A stretch of DNA of 64,000 bases. It comes from Siphonodentalium dalli (lineage: Eukaryota > Mollusca > Scaphopoda > Gadilida > Siphonodentaliidae). The notes beneath the pieces were generated by a model. It saw only the letters and a list, made by a program, of their open reading frames with translations, was not told the DNA's origin and did not search any database. The stretch lies in NCBI GenBank assembly GCA_032622095.1, contig CP136061.1, positions 10,121,287-10,185,286 of the forward strand, written 5' to 3'. The translations under genes were made by a program, and so were the position numbers. Below are positions 1-12,190 of the stretch, one piece after another (the first letter of the stretch is position 1; the number at the start of each line of letters is the position of its first letter).

Positions 1-364
1 CTGATGGGAGTTTTAAAAAATTGTTTTATAATATATAATTTATCACGTAACTGTGGCTATTAATCCGACATCGCGCATTCAGTTTTCTGGTAACAACTGC
101 GCAGTAAGCTTTTCTCGAAACAATGCGCGGAAGATATATAGCGCAGTAAACTTTTCTCGAAACAGTGCGCGGTAGATTCTACCACTCACTCTCTCTAATA
201 AAACGTTAAAATGATCTTGCAAATTCGTAACTGAAGACCTTCTACTACTATATTTTATTAATATACATGTTTTAAATCAACTCCCCGTGCATAATAACTG
301 TTTTGTTTGTACCGCGCAGTTCCGCGCACTTCTGCGCAGTTCCGCGCACTGTTTCGAGGTACCC
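1..364. other. Intergenic sequence with GCGCAGT motifs
   Basis: No gene is visible. The stretch contains several copies of short GCGCAGT/TTTCTCGAAACA motifs in both orientations (around 105-175 and 315-355), so it is probably low-copy repeat sequence flanking the inverted repeat. Confidence 0.4.
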
Positions 365-643
365 CGTCGAACTGCGCTTACGAAATATTATGATCAACGT
401 TTTTTAACGATTTCTTCGTTTTCACACCAACTCGAGTGCATCCGTGTGTTCAAAAATAACAAATAACCACATATTATTTGTAAACGCCGAGATTTTTTTC
501 ATTTGGATCATTTAGAACCAGTATTTAAACGATTTTCGAACTCCCACTGAACCTCCCAGTTGGGCGGTTACGAACCTCCTGGATGGTGGTTACGAACGTG
601 ACTGGGTGGGTACGAACCTGGCTGGGCGGTTACGAACTATCAT
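365..643 (+). repeat. Left arm of ~280-bp inverted repeat
   Basis: This segment is the reverse complement of 10549-10829 with few differences. The outer end starts CGTCGAACTGCGCTTACG and the inner end is GAACTATCAT. The inner half carries several short GGTTCGTAACCGCCCAG-type repeats. It looks like the terminal inverted repeat of a ~10.5-kb composite structure. No matching target duplication is visible outside the two arms, and no transposase is visible inside. Confidence 0.75.
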
Positions 644-675
644 GCATCTGATGCTTAAAAGATAATGTTACTTGT

Positions 676-1160
676 GTGTATGAACCGGTCATACGCGGTG
701 GAGGTTCTCATATTATCCGCCGGTCATATGGGAGAGGTTCTCATATGAACATATTATCCACCGGTCATATGCGGTGGAGGTTCATATTATCCGCCGGTCA
801 TATGCGAGGGAGGTTCTCATATTATCCGCCGTTCATACGCGGGGGAGGTTCTCATATTATCCGCCGGTCATACGCGGGGGAGGTTCTCGTAGTATCCGCC
901 GGTCATATGGAGGAGGTTCTCATATGAACATATTATCCGCCGGTCATCTGCGGTGGAGGTTCATATTATTCGCCGGTCTTACGCGAGGGAGATTCTCATA
1001 TATACGCGGAGGAGGTTCTCATATTATCCAACGGTCATATGTGTGGGATGTTCTCATATGAACATATTATCCGCCGGTCATACGCGTTGGAGGTTCATAT
1101 TATCCGCCGGTCATACGCGAGGGAGTTTCTCATATTATCCGCCGGTCATATGGGGGAGCC
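676..1160 (+). repeat. 35-bp minisatellite, forward orientation
   Basis: Tandem units of about 35 bp built on GGTCATACGCGGGGGAGG followed by TTCTCATATTATCCGCC. Some units are truncated or carry a TTCATATGAACATATTATCC variant. Because 35 is not a multiple of three, the long open frames across it (repeats of RGGGSHIIRRSY-like peptides) are artefacts of repetition and not genes. The array and its ~35-bp flank (ATGCTTAAAAGAT side) recur inverted at 6247-7078. Confidence 0.9.
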
Positions 1161-1237
1161 CTTACCGAACATAATCGCTTATTACGTCGAGTTCAGGTAA
1201 ATTTTATGGAAAAATTTATCAAAACTTCATATCTCCT

Positions 1238-1790
1238 ATATTTGTGACTTGTTTTTGACAATCTACGTACGAGAATGACCAGAATTCTTCACACTAGAAA
1301 ACGGTGTAGAATTCTGAAAATATTTGTTTAAATACATTTTTAATAGGTTCATGTACTGGTAGTTTGCATTGGAAATAATTTGAAAACTCCAGGCATGTAC
1401 ATTTAACTGAACAAGCCAGACAAGCAATAATATTTGACAAGTCTGGCAGGTATGACATATGTACCTGTACATGTACTAGCTACAGTCTAATATCTTCCAA
1501 CCACAAGTACCTGGTAATTTGTTTCTTTTTTTTCATATCTCCTATATATGTGATTAATGTTTTTGACAATCTACGTATGAGAATGACCAGAATTAGTTAC
1601 ACTGAACAATGATGTAGAATTCTGAAAATATTTTTTTTACAATACATATTAAGTACATGTAGTTGTCTTGGAAATACTTTGAAAACTCGACACATTTAAC
1701 TGAACAAGATATAACTATTTGACATGTCTGGCAGGTATTACATGTACCTTGTACCGTACATGTACTCCTGGATACCCTTTCTAAAAAAAT
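1238..1790. repeat. Direct duplication of ~280 bp (two copies)
   Basis: Copies at about 1238-1500 and 1525-1790 share, in order, TTTTTGACAATCTACGTA, an AGAATTCTGAAAATATTT block and a GACAAGTCTGGCAGGTAT-like end. They are diverged tandem copies. No coding sequence is visible. Confidence 0.65.
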
Positions 1791-3760
1791 CACTAAATAA
1801 GTGTAATATGTTTATGAGATTTTTTGCAAACACTAATAGTTAATGTATATATAGTGCTCAAAATAAAGAGATTTTTTTTGCGCAAGCCAGTGCAAGCAGA
1901 TAATCTCTTGTAATTAAACTAAGTCATGTTCAACAAATATTTCATAGAAAAAGTGGGGGAAAAATATATTGTTGTAAGAAATATTGGCTCATCCGTGCTT
2001 TATACATTATCAAAAGAAGTGGTTTTATAAACATTTTATGATGAGACCAATATTTATCCCACAGGGTTAGAGTGAAGGACAACAACTGGAATGCGTTTTA
2101 TAGCTACCTGTTTAGAAAATCATATTATTTACAGGAAGCCGATACAATAAATGTAGTAGTAACCAATACAAACATGTGGGTGACAATTTTTTGAGGCACA
2201 ATAACCGCCTATACAGATGTAGGCCAAAAGGGGGGAGACATCAATCGAATGCGTATGTCCCAAAACAAAAACAAACAAAAACAGGGAGGGAGGGAGGGTT
2301 GTCAACACAAGCGACCGTCTTCGGCGAAAACATTATTGGAAAGAAAGTTTAACGCAGTATAACTGCGCGCATCCCTCCGGCAAAATATATAGTTCCTATG
2401 ATTCTGCTCTGCAAATTATCCCCATTCGCTAACTAAATAGCAATACTGCCAAAATACTTGCACTTTATAATTATGTTTTATTTTCGTCTAAGTACTTCGC
2501 AATATCAGTGTATAGCTTACTTATCTAAAATGTCATGCGGTATGATGTAGTGATATATACCAGTGAAAGATCCCGTGATCAAACATGCTTCTGTTTGTAC
2601 CCAATTTTTGGTTAAGTTTACGCATCTAACCCTTTGCGATAAAATACGTCGTTTTGTACGACTATGTTAAATGATATATTGTCAGATTGTCAACACCGTT
2701 CAGATCATATATAAAGTAATTCTTTATTACTATTATTTTTATTTTTGTATATATATATAAAATAATAATTATATTTAAAAGTCAGACAGACCAGTCAATA
2801 TGAGTAAATTTCTATCACTTGAACATATTTTTCTTTAATTATTCTGAATAGGGACAGAAAATGTGGCTATTTTAGATATACATTTAAAATTGTATTATTA
2901 ATATGAATTGAAACTACCCCAATTCTAAATTAAAGTGAGAGAATATTTGCTTATATAAACTAATTCAAGTAATGAATTTGTCTCACTGTACTTGCTAGCT
3001 CTCTGCATCCCCTAAAATATTCTTAGAACTAGTTAAAAGCCTATATACATAGAATGCAATCACTGCCATAGGCAATCATTGAGTCTACATGGTGATCCCC
3101 TGGGACAATTTCAAGTTGTTCTGTTAGCTAGATGGGGCAATGCATGGCCTAGAAGCTTAGATTTTGATACTTCTTAAAATATGTAGCAGATGTGGCACAG
3201 TGTTGACTCTTTGTTTTGATCAGTTTGTCCCTCAATGGTGAATGATGTTCATGTGTATGCAGTTTTATACTCAGATTTTTGTTCTAATTAAGAAGCAATG
3301 TGAAAATTAAGAGATCATTTCTCATATTTGCTGTTTTTTTGATGGATTAATTTATGAAGTCTCACAGAATCCACAGCACCTGGATGGGAAACCATTATTT
3401 GTGTCTCTGGTAACTACCTTCATAATTCACTTTAATTTACGTTGCTATATAGCTTCATGAAACTTCAAAATATGATATTGTATGCATGTATATGGAGAGT
3501 GTACATTACAATTAATATTGGTATGATGATCTTTCATGCAGTCCCACACAAAAGCAATATTAAATCTTAGCTACAGGGATCGAACCATTACAATTAAGGC
3601 CCTCCACAATTCACCTACTTTCTCCCGGATTTTTGGATTACCTTTAAACCATGCATGCACAACCCTGTATAAATAGGATTTAGTATATGAATCTCATAAG
3701 GATAAACCGATTTGAATAAAAACAAATATCCAGGGTGTAAATTTACATATTAATATATTG
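1791..3760. other. AT-rich intergenic sequence, no gene seen
   Basis: There is no open frame of note and no recognisable repeat ends. The stretch includes a GGGAGGGAGGGAGGG purine run near 2284 and an AT-rich block at 2720-2780. Upstream exons of the gene at 4081-5371 may lie here, but I could not identify any. Confidence 0.4.
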
Positions 3761-4080
3761 CTGGGGTGCAGGTGTCAGGGGAGCCTAGGGGTCAATTGTA
3801 TTATGAAATAGCCCCTGTATTGGGGAAATGCTGGCGCCATCCCTATATATTGCAATATTTAAATGAAACTTACTCTGGGTGTATGTATGCATGCCCATGC
3901 ATGCGAATTAACTTTGAAGTGCTAATTAAATTTCTACCTACAATTTTTATTAGACCAACATAATTCAATGTACGTGGCTGAAGTATATATTTTTCTTCTA
4001 TGGTCCCAAGATGAAATAAAAATATGGCTTGAATAACACCAGCATAGCTTTAACTATAACTTATTCTATTTCAATTTCAG

Positions 4081-4203
4081 AGTTCAAAATTTATTTTTCA
4101 AAGAAAAACTGCTTGACTACATGCAGTAAGGAAATATGCTTGAAATGTACCAGTGCAAGGAGTCAAAACAATATCTCTGTCGAAGTGAAGATAGCAGTAA
4201 AGG
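4081..4203 (+). CDS. Internal exon 1 of unrecognised host gene
   Basis: The 123-nt open segment sits between a strong acceptor (TTCAATTTCAG at 4070-4080) and a donor (G|GTAAGC at 4204). It enters in phase 1 and leaves in phase 1. The peptide begins EFKIYFSKKNCL and contains CSKEICLKCTSARS, with four cysteines. The next exon, 648 bp downstream, encodes a homologous peptide, and the splice phases join exactly (G|AA gives Glu). I do not recognise the family. The CxxC-type spacing could bind a metal, but that is speculation. Exons further 5' were not found. Confidence 0.55.
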
Positions 4204-4851
4204 GTAAGCTTTATACTTTAAATACAGTACAATTAATTCCTTATCAGGTCCCCTCAATATAGAATTCCCACTGTGCTAAAAATGTATCTCAGTCATTTAT
4301 ATGCTTCGTTGAATGGGATTTCTACTATCATAATGAAAATGAACTCCATATTAAATTTCGGGTATTACCAAAATAATTAACTTAACAGCAGAAATGATGA
4401 GTTTTTAATTTTCTCAGCAGATAATATTTCCACGGTGCTACAAAACACATATATTCTATAAGTTGGCTGTAATGCACCTAATAAGAAGAACATATGCCCT
4501 ATGTTTGACTTTGGAAATAGAGATATGCTCAGCCTGTAATCCTGAACAGATATTCTGCATTGTATGAATGTAACTCCAGTACCAATTATTGGATTGTAAT
4601 GTCATTTGGTACTACTGTGACAATATACCAGCATGGCAAGAAGGATATCCACATACAAACTATTTCATCCATTAATTAACATCCATTCAAACTTTCAGCA
4701 CTGCACCCTTTCCAAACTGCAAATCAGGAAATATGTCATGCTATGCATTACAGTTGTAATAAATAAGCCAATCATGAAATTGATCAATAATCAGGTGATA
4801 CATGTACGAAGCCTTTAAATAGTTATCATTGTATTAATTCTAAATTTTCAG

Positions 4852-4981
4852 AATTCATAATTTCGGTCTCCAAAAAAAGAGATTTGGGACATCATGACGT
4901 TATTGCTAAAATATGCTCAAAGTGTACAAATGAAAGAAGTCGGATGAAGATTTCGTATGATAAGGGCAAGACTAATGAAGG
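4852..4981 (+). CDS. Internal exon 2 of the same gene, paralogous to exon 1
   Basis: This is a 130-nt segment after the acceptor CTAAATTTTCAG and before the donor GG|GTAAGT at 4982. The peptide starts EFIISVSKKRDL and contains KICSKCTNERS, matching exon 1 in the spacing of EF, SKK, IC-KCT and RS. The two exons therefore look like a tandem exon duplication. It leaves in phase 2, which fits the acceptor of the terminal exon at 5341. Function is unknown. Confidence 0.55.
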
Positions 4982-5340
4982 GTAAGTTAAACTTGTCTGA
5001 TATGGATGTCATACTGTCCATCTTGTATGATACCTTTTCATTGTGAGGAATGTGCAACATTGTTTGACACATTGTGTAAAAAGTATATATTAATGCTAAG
5101 TTTATGACCGCACAGCTAGACAAATAATTTTGTGTAAAGTAACTCCATCAGAAGACCTGCATGTGATTGTGCCTGATCGCAAGGGATGTCATTGAAAATT
5201 AGTTTGTTAAATACAATTGTGGCGGGGAGTCATTTTGCGTAAAACAAAGAAAGCAGAGTAAAGTTGCTTAATTGTGTTAAATTGAATGAAATTTCATCAA
5301 TGATTCGTGGAAATCATAATTTTTCTTTTATTGTTTTCAG

Positions 5341-5371
5341 AAATGAATCACCAGAACACCAACAAAAGTAA
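5341..5371 (+). CDS. Terminal coding exon of the same gene
   Basis: The acceptor TTTATTGTTTTCAG ends at 5340. Completing the split codon from exon 2 gives Gly, followed by NESPEHQQK and TAA at 5369-5371. The exon is very short, so this call depends on the phase match and the strong polypyrimidine tract. A different downstream exon could be used instead. Confidence 0.4.
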
Positions 5372-5895
5372 AGAAAAGAATTCGATCAGGATAGAATGTT
5401 ATATATTAATTACTGTATTGTTATAGCCTAAATGTCCTCTGGCCTTCACATGTGATTGTGACCGAGTGAAAGACAGAGTTATAAAAACATCAAAACCCTG
5501 GTATACATTTCACTCAAATCTTTTATAGCACATCCACCAGGATTTGATGAATTTCACACTGTCCTTCACCCAGTAATTATACCATATGAAGAGAGGACAA
5601 TCAGGCCAAGGTCATTTGTTTATATTTGAATAAATTCTATTGATTTTGAAATTGGAGTAGCATACATTTCATAATTCCACCATGAGGAAGGAATATTTTG
5701 GGAGAGTCAGCAATCAGTGGATGAGTTAGAGAATCTTTAGAAAAAGAATGTAAGGTACTATAACATTTAAATAAATGCATGTTCTAAATAATTGTGAGCA
5801 AATCGTGAGGCCTTCCTAAGCAGCATTTTAAGTCATAACCAGAAGACTGTACAATTCAGTAACTTGAGGGTTATATGATTATATTTGAACTCTAA
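5372..5895. other. Probable 3' UTR and intergenic sequence
   Basis: No coding sequence is visible. The stretch follows the stop at 5371. AATAAA-like strings occur near 5630 and 5770, and either could serve as a poly(A) signal for the 4081-5371 gene. Confidence 0.35.
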
Positions 5896-6235
5896 GGACA
5901 CGCTAAGGAAACGCTAAGGAATAAGGAAACGCTAAGGAATAAGGAAACGCTAAGGAATTGCAACAGTATATTTGCCAACATACCAACAATATGCAAATGA
6001 GGTAAGCGTTCAAACGCTAAGCTTAGCGTTCGAACGCTAAGCTCATAAATATTTCGCCCAATATACACGCTAACCAAACGCTAACCAAACGATAAGATAG
6101 CGTTTGAACGCTAAGCTTAACATTTGTTTGTCCCATTCATCTTAGCGTTTCTTTTATGCATTTGAACGCTAAGAAAACGGTAAAAAAACCGCTAAGGATA
6201 ATTGCTATAAGCAAACGCTAAATAACGGCGATCGG
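5896..6235. repeat. Cluster of AACGCTAAG motifs in both orientations
   Basis: Within 340 bp the 9-mer AACGCTAAG or its complement CTTAGCGTT occurs well over ten times, with spacers such as GAATAAGGA. Both orientations are mixed, so foldback pairing is possible. It is not a simple tandem array. Confidence 0.7.
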
Positions 6236-6246
6236 TTATGGTAAGG

Positions 6247-7078
6247 GGGGTTCTCATATTATCCCCCGGTAATATGGGGGAGGTTTTCATATGAACATAT
6301 TATCCGCATATGACCGGCGGATAATATTTTCATATGAGAACCTCCCCCATATGACATGTGGATAATATGAGAACCTGCCCCGTGTATGACCGGCGGATAA
6401 TATGAGAACCTCCCCCGCGTATGACTGGCGGATAATATGAGAACCTCCCTCGCGTATGACCGGCAGATAATATGAACCTCCACCGCGTATGACTGACGGA
6501 TAATATGTTCATATGAGAACCTCCCCCATATGACTGGTGGATAATATGAGAACCTCCCCCACGTATGACCGGCGGATAATATGAGAACATCCCACACGTA
6601 TGACCGGTGGATAATATGAGAACCTCTCCCGCGTATGAGATTCTCCCTCGCGTATGACCGGCGAATAATATGAACCTCCACCGCATATGACCGTCGGATA
6701 ATATGTTCATATGAGAACCTCCCCCATATGACCGGTGAATAATATGATAACCTCCCACGCGTATGACCGGCGGATAATATGAGAACCTCCCTCGCGTATG
6801 ACCGGCGGATAATATGAACCTCCACCGCGTATGACCGGCGGATAATATGTTCATATGAGAACATCCCACACGTATGACCAGTGGATAATATGAGAACCTC
6901 CCCCCGATATGAGAATTTCCCTCGCGTATGACCGGCAAATAATATGAACCTCCACCGCATATGACCGGCGGATAATATGTTCATGTGAGAACCTCCCCCA
7001 TATAACCGGCGGATAATATGAGAACCTCCCCCGCGTATGACCGGTTCATACACACAAGTAACATGATCTTTTAAGCAT
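6247..7078 (-). repeat. 35-bp minisatellite, inverted copy
   Basis: This has the same unit as 676-1160 on the opposite strand, with the same flank (GGTTCATACACACAAGTAAC, then CTTTTAAGCATCAG). The array and flank therefore form an inverted repeat with the left copy. The right copy is longer (~800 against ~490 bp). The 264- and 202-residue open frames across it are repeat artefacts. Confidence 0.9.
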
Positions 7079-7179
7079 CAGTTAGCACAAGAAAACTAAG
7101 ATGCATGCATCAGGTCGGCCGTGAACTATCTACCATAGAATTGTTGTAGCTATCGATTATACATTTTGAAACACCTGTC

Positions 7180-7215
7180 TGTATGTATGTATGTGTGTAT
7201 GCATGAATGCATGTG
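7180..7215. repeat. TGTATG microsatellite
   Basis: A short run of TGTA/TGTG/TGCATGAATGCATG repeats. No gene is visible in the surrounding 7079-7600. Confidence 0.6.
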
Positions 7216-7589
7216 TATGTGTTATAGACTCTAACACTGCTCGAATTTGGTATTTAACGTGTCAACTTGACCTCGCTCATAGGCATGTTTCTGGACCTTG
7301 ACCGATCCGACTAAAAATTTGTGTGTAGGACTACTTCGATCCCGGGAGCAATATTGACGGGTCCAATTTCACGTGGAACCATGTTCTCGAACGTGCTGAT
7401 ATAGGCATGTTTCTGGACCAATTGAACAATAGTTTGGCCAGACGCTGTATATACTGGGTACTGTCCAGATGGAGGCGATCACAAAAAAATCCCTAACTAG
7501 CCCGAACGAAGTCGAGTACATCAGCTAGTTTAATATATATTTTGGACATTTGTCTGTCTGTTTGTCTGTTAGCTATGGCCGGGAAAACT

Positions 7590-8030
7590 GCTTGACAGAT
7601 TTGACGAAATTTGATACCTAGGGGAAATTATTTCCAGGGAGTATTTTGGACGGGTCAAATCTTGATCCCGACCTGACTTTGACATTCAAAAAGATCAATT
7701 CAAGGTCAAATATGGTAAAACGGAAGTATTTCAACGAAATTTGATACCTACTGTTACTTTTGTCCCAGGAGTGTTTCGGGTGGGTCAAATCATGACCCTG
7801 ACCTGATCTTGACATTCAAACCTGTCAATTCAAGGTCAAATCGGGTAAAGCCGGGCGGATTTCGACGGGTACATTTGTCGTGACTTTTGTCCGGGGAGTG
7901 TTTTGGACGGGTCAAATCGTGACCCCGACATGACCTTCACCTTTAAAATAGTCAATTCAAGGTTAAATCGCGCAATTCTCCGAAAATCAGAGGGGAACAT
8001 CCCGGACGAAGTCGGGTCCACCAGCTACTA
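7590..8030. repeat. ~120-bp satellite (CGACGAAATTTGATACCTA type)
   Basis: There are about 3.5 tandem units containing, in order, GACGAAATTTGATACCTA, GGGGAGTGTTTTGGACGGG, TCAAATCGTGACCCCGACC and TCAATTCAAGGTCAAATCG. The same family recurs at 56265-56715. The preceding GTCTGTCTGTTTGTCTGTTAG and following GACGAAGTCGGGTCCACCAG blocks look like the ends of the parent repeat. Confidence 0.8.
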
Positions 8031-8579
8031 TTATATATTTCTAGATTTAGTAACAAACTAAATACCTGTATATTGTACAAAGAAATGTTTGACAAATATA
8101 TCTGTATCAATATTACCACGCGGGTCATTAAAATAGATACGACGAAACAAATATTGAAGGGTGCATGTATCAGGTAAATTTTTATATTTCAAATGATGAC
8201 AGGAATGCGGAAAGTTGAAGTACCTACGCAATACTGGCTATCCGCATGAAGAGATATACATGTATATAAAAACCAAAATAGAAGATGACTGCTGGCGACA
8301 ATGTTTTCCAAAAAAATTCAAAGCATTCGATAGCTCCCATCTAGTTGTCAGCCCGAAGATCAATATGAAGTTTGGTGACTATCAGATGAGGGATATGTCT
8401 GTACAGTTGCTAAACAATTCAGTCATGCAAAAGAGGATCAAAGAGTAAGATACCAAATTGCTGCCTGTGGTAATGTTTTTTAACGAAATTCGGGAAAATT
8501 AGATTACTCTCACGCTGGTTATCCAGAAGATCATTGTGGAATCTGGTGACGATCGGACAAGGGGTGTCGTCTGTAGGAT

Positions 8580-10550
8580 CAACCAAATTATTTAGCCATA
8601 AAAATAGTAAAATTGAAGATCACCGCTGGCAGTGATGTCTTCACAGGGACAGTTTGAGAACAAAATATGGCTCACATCTAGCGGTGACCAAAATATCCAC
8701 ATGAGAAAAAGTTCTCCAATAAAAGCTGGCTGCAGGGTGCGCCAATTGATTCAAATTCGAAATTTAGCAGGGTGTACTGCTTGTGGCCATGTTTCCCCCG
8801 CAAATTTGATAGACTGATGGACAAAACCACTGAATCCGTTGAATCAATATACATGTACACATTGATTAATTTTTATGCATTGTTATACACAGTACTGGTA
8901 TATAAAGGTACTGAAAGTAACTATATTACTAGTATACATAAAATAAACCATATATCATGGATATGGGTTCATGACAGCTGAGAACTTGGTGTGAATTAAA
9001 GAGTGGTGGTTTCTCAAGCATATCTAACCCTCCACGTTAGAAAACATGCCATTAAATGTCATAAGTATAATCTAGCTTGAGGACAGAAGTGATCCATAAA
9101 ACCCCCCTTAATTCAACCAGGTCCTCGCGCGATGTATGGTCGATCACATGATGATCTAGGGGGGATTAGAATTGTTGTATAAAAACAGCACTGCGTGTAA
9201 ATATAAAATAAAATAGTGCTACATCTTATTACAGATTATTGCCATATATAATCAGTGATTATACAGACAGTCTGACAAAATAAAGTTTCAGTGACACTCT
9301 ATCCGAAGAGGGGAATAATTTCATCTGTTACAGTCAATGGAGCAATTATGAATCTGGAAAGGTGAAATTTCTAAGTAATACTAGATATCGACATAACGCG
9401 ATAACATATAACGTAAATGCAATATGGCCGCTGGCGACCATTTTTTCCTATGAAATTAAAAAAATATTTGATAGCTCTCATCTGATAGATCAATATCAAG
9501 ATAAATATGAAGTTTGGTGATGATCGGATGAGTGAAGTGGACTGTGGTCTGTGCTAAACTTCTTTATAAACGTCAGTGAGTCATCTTTGTCATGTATTGA
9601 GTTTGATATCTTTTGTTAACAGTTTATAAATTATGTATGTCTCATGTTTGTTATTTTAATTTATGTGTTTATTATCATTAAATAAAGTTGCATTCCTTAA
9701 AAAAGATTCTTACCTCAATGTTTTTATGTTCACTTTATAAACTCCACTGAGTCATGTTTGTCATGTATTGAATTTGATATCTTTTGTTAACAGTTTATAA
9801 ATTATGTATGTCTCGTGTTCGTTATTATATTATATACACTTTATAGTGTGTTTTCAGAACGAAAAAAAAAATGAATAAAATCAACAAATTTGTAAATTTA
9901 AAAACAATTCAAACGTTGTTGTATTCCATGTCCCAGCCCGGACATATACACCAAATTTCAATAATATTCATTGAGAAACAACGGACAAAACGCTATATAA
10001 CAGCCGTATACATATTTTATTCCGAGCCGGCCTCATCCTCGGGTACATGTTATAGTAGGTACCGAATTGACACACATCGACTGGGGCGAGTTGGCCCTGG
10101 GGCGATTAGGCCGATTCCGGCACCTTCTATAATTTACCGTATGTATCCGTTTACGCGTAGTTTACTTTAGAAAGTTCCGCAATTAATACCGTAAATAGAG
10201 CGACCATATTTGACAGAGAATGCCTCTGTTATTGATTATCAAGTTGCTATACATTAAAAACGACAAATTCACATGCTCGTTCAAGCGCAGTAGTCTATTT
10301 TCGCCATGTTAAAGGACATCCACAAATACTAAATAACGCTAACCTACTGCCGAATGTTTTACACGACAACTGTTAACATATTTGGGCTGAATTCACCTGA
10401 CGCGGTATTATTCCTCAAAATAAACAACAAAACCATCGTTACTTGGAAATGTAGTTTGGGCTAACATTTACATAAATCCTCCACATCATTTATTCGACAC
10501 ACACGTCAGATGAAAAACAGACATGAAGTAAACGGCCAAATTGGCCGAAA
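8580..10550. mobile_element. 2-kb non-autonomous element, copy A
   Basis: Collinear with 30100-30829 plus 39485-40777 (copy B), about 1.97 kb. It starts CAACCAAATTATTTAGCC and ends AACGGCCAAATTGGCCGAAA, a palindrome (GGCCAA A TTGGCC) right at the 3' end. It contains two direct copies of a ~135-bp block with GTTAACAGTTTATAAATTATG (about 9560-9700 and 9705-9840). No protein-coding capacity is visible. Copy B sits exactly between A and T in an identifiable empty site with no target duplication. The family is unnamed here, and a Helitron/Helentron-like origin is possible. The related upstream segment 8215-8579 may belong to a longer version. Confidence 0.65.
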
Positions 10551-10829
10551 TGATAGTTCGTAACTGCCCAGCCAGGTTCGTATCCGCCCAGTCACGTTCG
10601 TAACCGCCCAGCCAGGAGGTTCGTAACCGCCCAACTGGGAGGTTCAGTGGGAGTTCGAAAATCGTTTAAATACTGGTTCTAAATGATCCAAATGAAAAAA
10701 GTCTCGGCGTTTATAAATAATATGTAGTTATTTGTTATTTTTGAACACACGGATGCACTCGAGTTGGTGTGAAAACGAAGAAATCGTTAAAAAACGTTGA
10801 TCATCATATTTCGTAAGCGCAGTTCGACG
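10549..10829 (-). repeat. Right arm of ~280-bp inverted repeat
   Basis: Reverse complement of 365-643, ending CGCAGTTCGACG at 10829. Between this arm and the inverted minisatellite flank (7078), about 3.5 kb including copy A interrupts what is contiguous in the left arm. Confidence 0.75.
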
Positions 10830-12118
10830 AACACTCATTAAAATCATGTAAATACTCGTTTCAAATGATTTAAATTTTAAGAAAATGTTGGTGTGTGCAA
10901 CAAAATATGATCATTTGTTATGTTTGTACTCCAGGGCGCACCAGAATTTGTGTAAAAGTGTAGAAATAGCCAAAAATAGCAAAAATCTGCGAAGACAATA
11001 TTTATCGAAAGTGCCCAGCTGGGCGGTTCCACGTTATTCGATAGATATCGTCTCAAAACTCGTTTTAAAAGATGTACTTAGAAAAACCCTTTAGAATGTA
11101 TTTTAAAAAATGGTCACTTGTTGTGTTACAACATGTAAAAATCCTTGTATTGATGTATAGAATTAGAAAATAGCCAAAAATGAGCGAAAACTGAGTGAAA
11201 ATTACCAAAAATGTACTACGGTCTTCCGTCGATGCTTCGGTCTGCAATATTGGCTCCGAAAGCTTTCTGATGTCAAGTTTTCGGGATATTCGCAAAGAAA
11301 TATATATATTAGTTGTCCAAAAGTAATAATCAATCAATATTGCGTCCAAAATATCCTTTAATTTGGAGTTTACTCTAATACGCCCAGCTGGGCAGCCCAG
11401 TTGGGCTTTTATACTATTTTTTCAAAATCGCCCAGCTGGGCTTTTATAGGGTCTCGACAAAAATACTTAATTGACCATCTATATTTAATGATAGAACAAA
11501 TTCTAGTTGTTTTCGAGGTATAAACAGGTCTGTGTGATCCACAGATTGACCTTTATTAGCCTGATCGGTCTAAAATAGTTCCATTATATTGATAGACCAA
11601 TATTAGACCGATCGGTCTAAAATAGACCGATCAGTCTTTCACCGCCTGCATGCATCTAGGATAAGGGGAGTCACTCTAAGCTGTTCTATAATTATCTTTC
11701 AACCAATAACTAAACTTGGATGCCCTTTTATATCCATGGGAGGCTTTTTTCGTATTTATTAGCTAATTGCGCTTAAGGGTCAGATGCACGATTGCCCAAA
11801 ATATGGCTGAAATCATTGAAAACATCACTGTTGTATGAGCCAAAAACAACAATGGAAAAAAGAAAAAAAGCATAGCAACCAGATTTCATATAGCTCAGCT
11901 TTATAGATAGAATGTGTTCGTGAATTGTTATAGTATGCTGGACGTGTGGTTTCCGTTAAAAAGCACTTTGGTTAGACAAATGTGGGAAATATTTGGGAAA
12001 ATAGCATGTCTTTAGGTACCGAGAACTTTTAAATAACTAAACATATTGGACCAAAGAATGGACCATGATATGCTACGACATCTGGTTTACATGAGAGGAG
12101 CCACAGTTTGTTCATAAA
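10830..12118. other. Intergenic sequence with CCCAGCTGGGC and GACCGATCGGTC motifs
   Basis: No gene is visible. Diverged ~250-bp direct repeats of the arm-like sequence continue to ~11200. CCCAGCTGGGC occurs at ~11380-11445, and GACCGATCGGTCTAAAATAG repeats form a small palindrome at ~11555-11640. Confidence 0.4.
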
Positions 12119-12190
12119 ATGAGCTGCTTCGCCATCAGAGACGGATTCCAAGATGACGACAATCTGCTCTATCAATGGCCATTGCAAAAC
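12119..12190 (+). CDS. Candidate first coding exon (24 codons)
   Basis: An ATG opens 24 codons ending exactly at a consensus donor (AAAAC|GTAAGT). The peptide starts MSCFAIRDGFQDDD and ends WPLQN, and codon use looks coding-like. Without splicing the frame continues 11 more codons to a stop. I found no convincing downstream exon and do not recognise the protein. Confidence 0.35.

Noticed and set aside
676-1160. Possible CRISPR-like array
   Set aside because: The repeats are contiguous, variable in length and lack unique spacers. The genome is eukaryotic.
6259-7053. Open frames of 264 and 202 residues rich in RGGGSHIIRRSY
   Set aside because: They are translations of the 35-bp minisatellite in different phases. 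The unit length is not a multiple of three, and parallel frames are open by chance.
8215-8448. 77-residue ORF upstream of copy A
   Set aside because: The sequence resembles the non-coding CTGGCGACAATGTTTTCC repeat unit seen again at 9430-9530, so it is probably repeat and not a gene.
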